The notes under the pieces were generated by a model. That model was not told where the DNA came from. It was given only the letters and a program-made list of their open reading frames with translations, and did not search any database. From VRUE01 sp047519745 (GTDB taxonomy: Bacteria > Actinomycetota > Thermoleophilia > Solirubrobacterales > 70-9): 64,000 bases of DNA. Numbering within the stretch: the stretch's first letter is position 1; every line of letters begins with the position of its first letter. Below, piece after piece: positions 1 through 7,113 of the stretch. Made by a program: the position numbers and the translations under genes. Location of the stretch: positions 14,320 through 78,319 of the forward strand of contig JAPVSJ010000074.1 of NCBI GenBank assembly GCA_047519745.1, given 5' to 3'.

Positions 1-864
1 GCGGGCACGGGCATCTCGAGTTTGTCCAGCTCGCTGGAGACGAAAGGCGTCAAGGGCGCGGTTGTGGGCGAGGTGAAGAGCGGCGGCTGCTTCCTCGACG
101 CCGCCTCGAGCGAGGCCAGCGACCTGGCCACCGTCAAGGCCGGCGGGATCGAACTGTTTGTAGGCGACTGCGCGCCGGGCATGGTCGAAGACGTAGGCCG
201 CGCCCGTTGGGTAGTCGCTGATCCGAACACTGCGCAGGATCGACTCGACCATAAGCTCGAGGTAGAAGGAGCGCAGACGGGAGCCCGAGTTGCGGTTCCA
301 GGCCTTGATCATCTTGATCAGTGGCACCAGCTTTCCGTCATGGGCGGCGTTGGCTACGGCGATGAAGGTCTCGTGGGTCTTGGGGTTCGTCTCGATCCAG
401 CGGCGCTCCGCCGGAGAAGGGAGCAGATAGCCACCGCCCTGGCGGTGGAATCCTGGAGCGACCTCGACGACGAAGTCGGTGAAGCGGATCGTCACCGCCT
501 GGCCGTTGGGGCTGATCGCAGGGGTGCTCGGATAGGTCTCGTGGAGGACCGTACGAACCGTTTCGAGCAACTGCCCCTGACCAAGTGGACGGTGATAGTC
601 GGGGTGGAGCACACAGAAGATGTCGACGTCGGCGGCAGTGAGCGGGCCGATCATCGTATGGCGTCGATAGGAGCCGGTTAGGAAGGTGTCGAGTACATGC
701 AGCCTTCGCGCCAGAGCGCGGCGCACCGCCTGTTGGCGGATGGAGACGGTGCTTTGCTGAAGATCCGTGATCTCCAGTCGCGAGGCAAAGAGGTCGAAGC
801 TGCCCACGACAGAGAGCTGTAAGCGGAGGCGCTGGCCAGGGCGCCTTGGCAAGGCTGAGTTCAT
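1..864 (-). CDS. CD-NTase/SMODS-type nucleotidyltransferase (partial, runs off left edge)
   Basis: Open frame from an ATG at 864 to the window edge; 288 residues are visible and the C-terminus is missing. Translation shows the hallmarks of the OAS/cGAS/DncV-like polymerase-beta fold: a Gly-Ser loop (GSYRRHT, residues 64-70), a paired catalytic carboxylate motif (ADVDIF, Asp79 and Asp81), a plausible third carboxylate in FVVEVAP (Glu134), the helix LIKMIKAWNR (182-191) and the SFYLEL motif (199-204) typical of CD-NTases. Family knowledge: such enzymes make cyclic oligonucleotide second messengers in CBASS anti-phage systems. The effector gene, if any, would lie beyond the left edge. A tRNA-Gly gene follows 230 bases to the right. 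No clear Shine-Dalgarno precedes the ATG. A stand-alone nucleotidyltransferase of another OAS-like subfamily cannot be excluded. Confidence 0.8.
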   Translation of the reverse strand, partial: MNSALPRRPGQRLRLQLSVVGSFDLFASRLEITDLQQSTVSIRQQAVRRALARRLHVLDTFLTGSYRRHTMIGPLTAADVDIFCVLHPDYHRPLGQGQLLETVRTVLHETYPSTPAISPNGQAVTIRFTDFVVEVAPGFHRQGGGYLLPSPAERRWIETNPKTHETFIAVANAAHDGKLVPLIKMIKAWNRNSGSRLRSFYLELMVESILRSVRISDYPTGAAYVFDHARRAVAYKQFDPAGLDGGQVAGLARGGVEEAAAALHLAHNRALDAFRLQRAGQTRDARAR

Positions 865-1097
865 TGATCTGGGACGTTTAAGTAGGGACGTGACTGAGGC
901 GCCCGAGGCGATTCGCATGGAACCTAGACTTTAGGAACGCTGGCGGCGTCGCGACAGACGATTGAACCTGCGGGGCGAGAGCGTCGACCCGCAGGCAGGG
1001 CCCCAAGGAGGCCGTCACAGCAAGCCTCATGTTCCCCACCTATGTTCCTACCCGCAACTGAGGCGTTATTGGGCCGTTTTTGGCTCTGCAATGCGAA

Positions 1098-1169
1098 GCG
1101 GACGACGGGTCTCGAACCCGCGACCTCGAGCTTGGGAAGCTCGCGCTCTACCAGCTGAGCTACGTCCGC
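1098..1169 (-). tRNA. tRNA-Gly (anticodon CCC)
   Basis: The minus strand folds as a full 72-base cloverleaf: acceptor stem GCGGACG/CGTCCGC, D stem GCTC/GAGC, anticodon stem CGAGC/GCTCG around the loop TTCCCAA, and T arm GCGGG-TTCGAGA-CCCGT. Loop position gives anticodon CCC (Gly). CCA is not encoded. Its 3' end points to the CD-NTase gene, so it is a possible integration site for whatever element lies to the left. Confidence 0.95.
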
Positions 1170-1416
1170 GTACCACCAGCCTAGACAACCCAGCAAGAGC
1201 CCAACAGACAGGCAACTTCGACGAGGCCCCGCACTCTCGCGACCGTGCTTACCTTCACCAGCCAGTGGGTCGCGCCGGCTGGCTCGATCGACTGAGCTAC
1301 GGCAGCCGGATCAGCGCGTTGGTGCCCTTTGCTCGCGTTCGCGAATCTACTTGCGAATACCGAGATATTCCTAATATGTTTGTCTTTCCAGTCGTATTCG
1401 ATGGGAGGCAATACAG
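1170..1416. other. intergenic: tRNA-like remnant and promoter region
   Basis: No convincing gene. On the minus strand at about 1281-1308 there is a 5'-tRNA-like stretch with a D-arm GCTC-AGTCGATC-GAGC after a G-rich acceptor-like start, but no anticodon arm or T arm follows, so it looks like a decayed tRNA half or chance. The right part carries the promoter of the next gene. Confidence 0.3.
1351..1377 (+). promoter_or_regulatory. putative sigma-70-type promoter for the 1417 membrane protein
   Basis: TTGCGA at 1351-1356 and TAATAT at 1372-1377 with a 15-base spacer (slightly short), followed by a leader with GGGAGG about 8 bases before the ATG at 1417. The -10 is strong for such a GC-rich genome; the -35 is weaker. 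Confidence 0.4.
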
Positions 1417-2364
1417 ATGTCATTGGATCTTGGCTCACCTGTGCTCGACGTGGCATTCGGGCTCTCGTTTGCGTTCTTTCTCCTCAGCGTGATCTCGTCG
1501 GCGATCGGTGAGGGCGTCGCTTGGGCCACCAAGCAGCGCTCGAAGACGCTCGAGGCGGGTCTCGAGGGGCTGCTCGGCAAGAAGACGAAGCTGAAAAAAA
1601 CAGAGAGCGGCGAAGACAAGACAAAGACTTTGGCGGCAAGCCTGACGGAGCACCCGCTGGTGCAGTCCGACGTGACCACTCCGGCGAGCCAGAAGAAACC
1701 GTCTTACGTGTCCTCACGCAACTTTGCCCTGGCGCTGGTCGACACGGTCAAGGAAGCCGAGGTAGGGCTCGAAAGCGCCCTCGCCCACGGCCAGGCGGGA
1801 GTAGCCCAATTCGAGGAGGGGCTCGCGAAGCTGGATCCCGAGCTGAAGCGCCAGCTGGAGCCACTCTGGCACGAGGCCGACCGCGACATCGAAAAATTTC
1901 GCAAAGGGGCGGAGAAATGGTTCGACGATGCGATGGACCGGGTCTCCGGCTGGTACAGACGCTGGTCACAGCTGGTGACGATCTTCGTCGCGGCGGTTGT
2001 CGCCATCGGGCTCAACGCGAGCGCGGTGCGTATTGTCGACCGTCTGTACCAGGATGAATCGGTGCGCGCCGCCGTCGCCGGCGGCGCCGAAGAAGCGGTC
2101 AAGAGCGGCTCCACGCCCGAAGCGAGCGGCAAGGCCGCCGAAGATGCGGTCGAAAACCTCGAAACGCTGAAGCTGCCGATCTTCTGGGCCGACGACAACC
2201 TGCCCTGGAACAGCTGGACGGCGGCCGGCGAAAGCGTCCTTGGCTGGCTCATCACCGTGTTCGCGATATCGCTCGGGGCGCCGTTCTGGTTCGACGCGCT
2301 GGGCAAGATCTCCCGACTGCGAACGACCGGCGCCAGGCCCGAAAACGGAAAGTCGGACGGGTAG
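1417..2364 (+). CDS. conserved membrane protein of unknown function
   Basis: 315 residues, not recognised as a named family. Three hydrophobic segments are visible: residues about 10-32, 185-205 and 275-295. Between the first two lies a charged, Lys/Glu-rich, probably coiled-coil region (about 40-180). The segment between the second and third is Ala/Glu-rich with a PIFWADDNLPWNSW stretch, and the C-terminus ends in GAPFWFDALGKI and a basic tail. A good Shine-Dalgarno (GGGAGG) supports the start. It is a single gene between the tRNA and the ccm-like pair, with no obvious operon partner. Confidence 0.75.
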   Translation: MSLDLGSPVLDVAFGLSFAFFLLSVISSAIGEGVAWATKQRSKTLEAGLEGLLGKKTKLKKTESGEDKTKTLAASLTEHPLVQSDVTTPASQKKPSYVSSRNFALALVDTVKEAEVGLESALAHGQAGVAQFEEGLAKLDPELKRQLEPLWHEADRDIEKFRKGAEKWFDDAMDRVSGWYRRWSQLVTIFVAAVVAIGLNASAVRIVDRLYQDESVRAAVAGGAEEAVKSGSTPEASGKAAEDAVENLETLKLPIFWADDNLPWNSWTAAGESVLGWLITVFAISLGAPFWFDALGKISRLRTTGARPENGKSDG

Positions 2365-2424
2365 GCCTCAGCGCCCGATTCCAGGGCCGGTCGGGAAGGC
2401 GCGAGGGTTAGTGTTCGCTCCCCC

Positions 2425-2949
2425 GTGAGCACTCGCGCCCTCCTCGCCTTCCTTGCCGTCTGCGCCGTCATCGGCCTGCTTGCGTTCGGGCTGCTGAACA
2501 AGGGTGAGGCGAAGATCGCTGTCGGCGAACCCGTGCCCGATCGGGAGTTGCCGGTCCTCGGCGACGAAGGCAAGCAGGGCGACATCGCCGAATATCGCGG
2601 GCGCTGGGTGCTGGTCAACCTCTGGGCCTCGTGGTGCATCCCCTGTCGGCAGGAGGCCCCTGTCCTTGATCGCTTCGCCCGGCAGTACCGCAAGCGCGGC
2701 GTCAGCGTGCTCGGCATCAACGTCCAGGACAACAGCGACGACGCGCTCGCCTTCGTCCGCGAATACGACGTTCGCTATCCGCAGCTGCGCTCGATCGGCG
2801 ACGAGCGCAGCGCCGCCTTCGGCTCGACCGGGGTCCCCGAGAACTTCCTCGTCAACCCACGCGGCCATCTGGCCCTGATCTGGCGAGGACCGGTCGACGA
2901 AAGCTTCCTCGAAAAGCAGGTCGTGCCGATCGTCGAAGGTCGCTCGTGA
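2425..2949 (+). CDS. CcmG/TlpA-like thiol:disulfide oxidoreductase
   Basis: 174 residues with an N-terminal membrane anchor (about 5-24) and an extracytoplasmic thioredoxin fold. The active site is WCIPC in the WASWCIPCRQE motif, and the cis-Pro region reads TGVPENFLVN, typical of CcmG/DsbE and TlpA proteins. Family role: reduces apocytochrome c cysteines or CcmH before haem attachment in System I cytochrome c maturation. The GTG start follows a short leader; the stop overlaps the next gene by 4 bases (GTGA), so the two are translationally coupled. The CcmH-like partner supports a cytochrome c role over a general TlpA role. Confidence 0.85.
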   Translation: MSTRALLAFLAVCAVIGLLAFGLLNKGEAKIAVGEPVPDRELPVLGDEGKQGDIAEYRGRWVLVNLWASWCIPCRQEAPVLDRFARQYRKRGVSVLGINVQDNSDDALAFVREYDVRYPQLRSIGDERSAAFGSTGVPENFLVNPRGHLALIWRGPVDESFLEKQVVPIVEGRS

Positions 2950-3419
2950 GCCGGCGAACGGCAACGCTCGTCGCGCTGCTGGCGCTCGCCTTGGCGATCA
3001 CGCCTTCGTCTGCCCTGGCGGCGATACCGCAGACGAGCGTCAACGACATCGAAGGCGAAGTGATGTGCCCGATCTGCGGCACCCTGCTGGAGCTGGCCGA
3101 ATCGCCGCAGGCGCAGCGCGAGCGGGTCCTGGTCAAACGCCTGATCGCCGAAGGAAAGAGCAAGACCGAGGTCAAGGACGCGCTGGTCGCCCAGTACGGC
3201 CCGGCGGTGCTCGCGCTGCCCGAGGGCTCGGGCTTCGACCTCTCCGCCTACCTGGTGCCGGTCATCGCCTTCGTCGGCGCCGCGCTGGCGCTGGCCTTAG
3301 GCGTGCTGCGCTGGCGCCGGTCGGCAAAGCCAGCCGGGCCGGGCGGCGCCTCGGCGGGCGGTCCCCAGGGTGAGGACGCCAAGCGCCTCGACGCCGACCT
3401 CGCCCGCTACGACCTGTAG
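2946..3419 (+). CDS. CcmH-like cytochrome c maturation protein
   Basis: 157 residues: signal or anchor segment (about 5-25), the thiol motif MCPICG near residues 39-44, the helical segment with LVKRLIAEGKSKTEVKDAL typical of CcmH/NrfF, a C-terminal membrane helix (about 98-120) and a short charged tail. In System I, CcmH and CcmG keep the CXXCH thiols of apocytochrome c reduced for ligation. The family motif is usually LRCxxCQ; here it is MCPICG. Other Ccm subunits (CcmF, CcmC, CcmE) are not in this window. It ends 20 bases before the stop of a convergent gene. Confidence 0.85.
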   Translation: MSRRTATLVALLALALAITPSSALAAIPQTSVNDIEGEVMCPICGTLLELAESPQAQRERVLVKRLIAEGKSKTEVKDALVAQYGPAVLALPEGSGFDLSAYLVPVIAFVGAALALALGVLRWRRSAKPAGPGGASAGGPQGEDAKRLDADLARYDL

Positions 3420-3439
3420 CGGCCCTGTCGCCGGGGGGC

Positions 3440-4054
3440 TCAGCCCTGGATCACCAGGCCGGTTGCGGTAATCGGCAGATCGCGTGGCTCCGACCGCTCG
3501 AGGCACGCGACCGTCGCGTCCGCCAGGCCGAGCAGGGCAGCAAGCGAGCGCTCATCCCTGAGCGGAGGCCCGAGGATCACGACGAGCTCGTAGGCGACGC
3601 GCAGGCCGTCCACGGCGGCCGCCATCGCCGGGGAGGCGAGCAGGCGCGGGCCGTCGGCGGACGGCCGCCCGGCGACGACGCAGACGAGCGGCTCGGTCGC
3701 GTCCGCCGAGCCGGGGCCGGCAAGGACGAGCGGCTTGAGGATCTCCCCCACCTCCGCCGCGCCGCGCAAGTGCTCATGCAGCCCCGGAGCGTTGGCCAGC
3801 CCGAGCGCGTCGGCCAGCCAGGGCTCGACCAGGTCGCACTCGACAAGCGCCGTGCGGGTCCCCACCGCGGCGGCCGCCGCCGCCAAGCCGGCCGCGGCAT
3901 CGCGGCGACCCGGGCCGGTGCCGGTCAGCAGGACGATCCGATTGCCGAGCAGGCCATCGCGGAGGCGGTTGTATGCCTCGAGGTCGGCTCGCCGCAACGT
4001 CCCCGTTCGCAGCTCCGATGACGACCGGGCGGGGATCTCCGCCAGGACTCTCAC
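3440..4054 (-). CDS. degenerate CpsD/MinD-like P-loop protein coupled to argS
   Basis: 204 residues with the layout of the cytoplasmic CpsD/CapB (bacterial tyrosine kinase) domain: an EAYNRLRDGLL lead-in, a glycine-rich loop, a strand TALVECDLVEP where the family has DADLRRP, the LGLANAPGL motif, and a LLASPAMAAAVDGL stretch. The Walker A loop reads GTGPGRRDAAAG, so the usual Lys-Thr/Ser pair is missing and ATP binding is doubtful. The ATG overlaps the argS stop (ATGA), making it the second gene of an argS transcript. Function unknown; possibly a structural or regulatory pseudo-ATPase. Confidence 0.65.
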   Translation of the reverse strand: MRVLAEIPARSSSELRTGTLRRADLEAYNRLRDGLLGNRIVLLTGTGPGRRDAAAGLAAAAAAVGTRTALVECDLVEPWLADALGLANAPGLHEHLRGAAEVGEILKPLVLAGPGSADATEPLVCVVAGRPSADGPRLLASPAMAAAVDGLRVAYELVVILGPPLRDERSLAALLGLADATVACLERSEPRDLPITATGLVIQG

Positions 4055-5685
4055 ATCTGCTCAGGGGCGGAGATGCCGAGCAGGCCGAGCGAGGCGGCGA
4101 TCGTCCGCTGGGTGAGCTGGCAGAGACCGAGGCGCGAGCGCTCGACCCCCTCCCCCTCGGCGCCGACGACCTGGCAGTCGCGGTAGAAGGCGTGGAAGTC
4201 GGCGGCGACCGCGGTCGAGTAGGCGCAGATGCGGTGGGGCGCACGCCGCGCCGCCGCCTCGCGGACCTCCTCGGGGAACTCGAGCAGGCGCTTGACCAGG
4301 TCGCGCTCGGCTGGCACCAGCGGCGTGCCGGGCGTCGGCACACCGGCTTCGCCCGCCTCGCCGCCGGCTTTGCGCAAAATGCTGGCGATCCGCGCGTGCG
4401 CGTACTGCACGTAGTAGACGGGGTTGTCGCTCGACTCACGCCGGGCCAGCTCGAGGTCGAGGTCGACGGTGGTGTCGTGGCTGCGCCAGAGCATGAACCA
4501 GCGCGCCGCGTCGACGCCGATGTCGTCGACCAGCTCGTCGAGCGAGATGAAGTCACCGCTGCGCTTCGACATCTGCGCCCGCTCGCCCGATTCGACGATG
4601 TGGACGAGGCGCATGATCAGCGCCTCGATCACATCCTGGTCGAAACCGAGGGCGGCGATCGCGGCGCGCAAGCGCGGCGCGTAGCCGTGGTGGTCGGCGC
4701 CGAGCACGTTGATCAGGTGCTCGAAGCCACGCTCGAGCTTGTCGCGGTGGTAGGCGACGTCAGCCGCGAGGTAGGTAGGCTCGCCGTCCGCCCTGACCAG
4801 GACGCGATCCTTGTCGTCGCCGAATTCGGTGCTGCGCAGCCACAACGCACCATCGCTCTTGTAGGTGTGGCCGCGTTTCTCGAGCAACGCCAGTGCGGCC
4901 TCGACCTCACCCCTTGAGTAGAGGTCGCGCTCGGAGAACCAGTTGTCGAAGTCGACCCCGAAGCGGTCGAGGGTGGCGCGCACGCCGTCTAGGATCAGCT
5001 CGACTCCGCGGCGGCCGACCGCATCGGCGTCGGCGGGGTCGATTCCCTCCGCCTGCATCTGCCCGCCGAGATCGCCGACGTAGGCCCCTTCGTAGCCGTC
5101 CTCGGGCGGCTCGCCGCCTGTCATCGTCGCGACGATCGAGGCGGCGAAGCGCTGCACCTGCCCGCCGGCGTCGTTGACGTAGTACTCGCTCTTCACCTCG
5201 TGCCCGACCGCCCGCAGCAGGCGGACCAGCGCGTCGCCGTAGGCGGCATGGCGGCCACCTCCGACGTGGAGTGGACCGGTCGGGTTGGCGGAGACGTACT
5301 CGACCAGGATTCGCTGCGGGTTGGAGACCGGGGCTGGACCAAGACCCTCCTCAGCCGCGGCGAGCCGCGCCATCGCCTGGCGGTACCACTCGTCGGCGAG
5401 AAAGAGATTGACGAAGCCGGGCCCCGCCACCTCGACCCGGTCGAGATGGTGCTCTCCGCCAAGCTCGCGTTCGAGCTCGACGCCCAGACGCGTTGCAACG
5501 TCGCGCGGCGCTTCGCCCAGCGGCGCAGCCAGGAGCATCGCCGCATTCGAGCTGTAGTCGCCCAGCTCGGGCTTCGGCGGACGATCGAGGGTCGGCTCCG
5601 GGCCGGTCGACTCGCCATCGCGCAGGGCCAGCGCCGCCCGCTGGACGGCGGCGCGCAGCTCGGCGATCGAGTCCGTTGCACTCAT
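4051..5685 (-). CDS. argS: arginyl-tRNA synthetase
   Basis: 544 residues, near the usual family length. It charges tRNA-Arg. The N-terminal additional domain is followed by the Rossmann catalytic core with the class I signature region ANPTGPLHVGGGRHAAYGD, then the KMSKS-like motif AQMSKRSGD, and an all-alpha anticodon-binding domain ending in APEQM. The HIGH motif reads H-V-G-G, with Gly in place of the second His. Start chosen at the ATG at 5685, where homology begins; the frame stays open upstream but only antisense to the divergent phosphoesterase gene. Followed by the coupled CpsD-like gene. Confidence 0.95.
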   Translation of the reverse strand: MSATDSIAELRAAVQRAALALRDGESTGPEPTLDRPPKPELGDYSSNAAMLLAAPLGEAPRDVATRLGVELERELGGEHHLDRVEVAGPGFVNLFLADEWYRQAMARLAAAEEGLGPAPVSNPQRILVEYVSANPTGPLHVGGGRHAAYGDALVRLLRAVGHEVKSEYYVNDAGGQVQRFAASIVATMTGGEPPEDGYEGAYVGDLGGQMQAEGIDPADADAVGRRGVELILDGVRATLDRFGVDFDNWFSERDLYSRGEVEAALALLEKRGHTYKSDGALWLRSTEFGDDKDRVLVRADGEPTYLAADVAYHRDKLERGFEHLINVLGADHHGYAPRLRAAIAALGFDQDVIEALIMRLVHIVESGERAQMSKRSGDFISLDELVDDIGVDAARWFMLWRSHDTTVDLDLELARRESSDNPVYYVQYAHARIASILRKAGGEAGEAGVPTPGTPLVPAERDLVKRLLEFPEEVREAAARRAPHRICAYSTAVAADFHAFYRDCQVVGAEGEGVERSRLGLCQLTQRTIAASLGLLGISAPEQM

Positions 5686-5731
5686 CGCCCCATCGTATGG
5701 ACCGAGCCGGGGCCCGGGTACGCTGGCCGCC

Positions 5732-6475
5732 ATGCGCGTAGCCGTGATCACCGACATCCACGCCAATCTGCCCGCCCTCGAGGCGGTCCTCGAGGCGATC
5801 GACGGGGCCGGGGTCGAGGAGATCTGGTGCCTTGGCGACGTGATCGGATACGGGGCCGAGCCCGACGAGTGCGTCGAGTTGGTGCGCGAGCGCTGTGCTG
5901 TCTGCCTGGTCGGCAACCACGACCTCGCGGTTCTCGGCGCGCTCGACATCGCCGCCTTCTCCGAGGCCGCCGCCGAGGCGGTCGTCTGGACGCGCGAGAA
6001 CATCTCCGAGCGCAGCCTGGCGCCGCTGCGTGAGCTGGAGCCGTCGGCCGAGCGAGAGGGACTCGGCCTCTTCCACGCCTCACCGCGCGACCCGGTCTGG
6101 GAGTACGTGCTCTCGGCCGAGCAGGCCGACGCCTGCCTCGACGCGCAGCAGACCCGGATCGGCCTGATCGGCCATTCGCATGTCTCGCTCTACTTCACCC
6201 GCCCCGGCGACGATGAAGAGGGCGAGGACATCCGTGGCTCCCAGGCGAGCGACGACACCCTGCTCGATCTCAGCTCCGGCCAGTGGCTGATCAACCCGGG
6301 CAGCGTCGGCCAGCCCCGCGACGGCGATCCACGCGCCGCCTGGCTCGAGCTCGACACGGGCGAGCAGGTGGCCCGCTTCCACCGCACGCGCTACGACGTC
6401 GATCGGGCCGCCGCCTCGATCGTCGCGGCGGGGCTTCCGCGTCGCCTGGCCGAGCGCCTCCAGGTCGGCTCGTGA
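5732..6475 (+). CDS. calcineurin-like metallophosphoesterase
   Basis: 247 residues with the five metal-binding motifs of the family in order: ITDIHAN (6-12), LGDVIGYG, VGNHD, GLIGHSH and the final NPGSVGQPR. This layout resembles YfcE-like and Ap4A-type phosphatases; the substrate is unknown. A TACGCT box ends 7 bases before the ATG, suggesting a leaderless message divergent from argS. Followed at 65 bases by the lipoprotein-kinase pair. Confidence 0.88.
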   Translation: MRVAVITDIHANLPALEAVLEAIDGAGVEEIWCLGDVIGYGAEPDECVELVRERCAVCLVGNHDLAVLGALDIAAFSEAAAEAVVWTRENISERSLAPLRELEPSAEREGLGLFHASPRDPVWEYVLSAEQADACLDAQQTRIGLIGHSHVSLYFTRPGDDEEGEDIRGSQASDDTLLDLSSGQWLINPGSVGQPRDGDPRAAWLELDTGEQVARFHRTRYDVDRAAASIVAAGLPRRLAERLQVGS

Positions 6476-6540
6476 AGCATAGACTCGTGCTCAGATGCAG
6501 GGAAATCCTGCGCTTAAGACCGTTCTCTAGACTCGCCCGG

Positions 6541-7113
6541 ATGCCTCGCCTGCCGCTACTGTTGCTCACCATCGGGTTCAGCGCCGCCGCCGCCCTCACG
6601 CTCGTCGCCTGCGGCGGCGAAGACGCCAAGCTGTTGCCCGGCGAGACCGCGAGGGAGATCACGGCCAACCTCGACACCGTGCAGCAGCTGTCCGAAGAAG
6701 GCGATTGCCTCGGTGCCGAAAGCGCCGCGCAGCAGGTGGGCGAACAGATCGAAGCGCTGCGTGGTGTCGACGCGAAGCTGAAGCGGGCGCTCGAAGAAGG
6801 CGCCGCAAGGCTCGAAGAAGTGATCTCCACCTGCGAAGAATCGACCACCGAAGGGATCGCCCCGGCGGTCCCGATCGAACCCGAAGAAGACGAAGAAAAG
6901 GCGCCGAAGGAAAAGCCGGCAAAGGAAGCAAAGCCGAAGGAAGAAGAAGTGACGCCGGAAGGCTCGCCATCACTGCCGCCGCAGGCCAAAGGCAAAGGCA
7001 AAGGCAAAGGCCCAGAAAAGGAACACGGCCCGCCTCCTGTGGAAGAAGAACCCGAAGAAGAAAGCTCGTCCGGCGGAGTCGGCCCCGGCGCTCCAGTTGA
7101 AGGGGGCAAATGA
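6541..7113 (+). CDS. putative lipoprotein, Glu/Pro/Lys-rich
   Basis: 190 residues. An N-terminal signal peptide ends in the lipobox LVAC (Cys near residue 24). A helical region (about 30-100) follows, then a low-complexity tail rich in Glu, Lys and Pro with a short Lys-Gly repeat, probably spanning the cell wall. TAGACT ends 7 bases before the ATG (leaderless). The stop overlaps the start of the kinase gene (ATGATGG), so the two are coupled and this may be an extracytoplasmic partner of the kinase. Nearly every Glu codon is GAA, in strong contrast to the kinase. Confidence 0.75.
   Translation: MPRLPLLLLTIGFSAAAALTLVACGGEDAKLLPGETAREITANLDTVQQLSEEGDCLGAESAAQQVGEQIEALRGVDAKLKRALEEGAARLEEVISTCEESTTEGIAPAVPIEPEEDEEKAPKEKPAKEAKPKEEEVTPEGSPSLPPQAKGKGKGKGPEKEHGPPPVEEEPEEESSSGGVGPGAPVEGGK

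Noticed and set aside
22..681. Plus-strand open frame at the left edge
   Set aside because: Antisense to the CD-NTase gene; only the minus strand shows protein family motifs.
924..1196. Minus-strand open frame spanning the tRNA region
   Set aside because: It translates the tRNA-Gly gene itself (VAQLVE-like peptide typical of translated tRNAs).
5686..6003. N-terminal extension of argS
   Set aside because: The frame stays open only because it is antisense to the phosphoesterase gene; ArgRS homology begins at the ATG at 5685.
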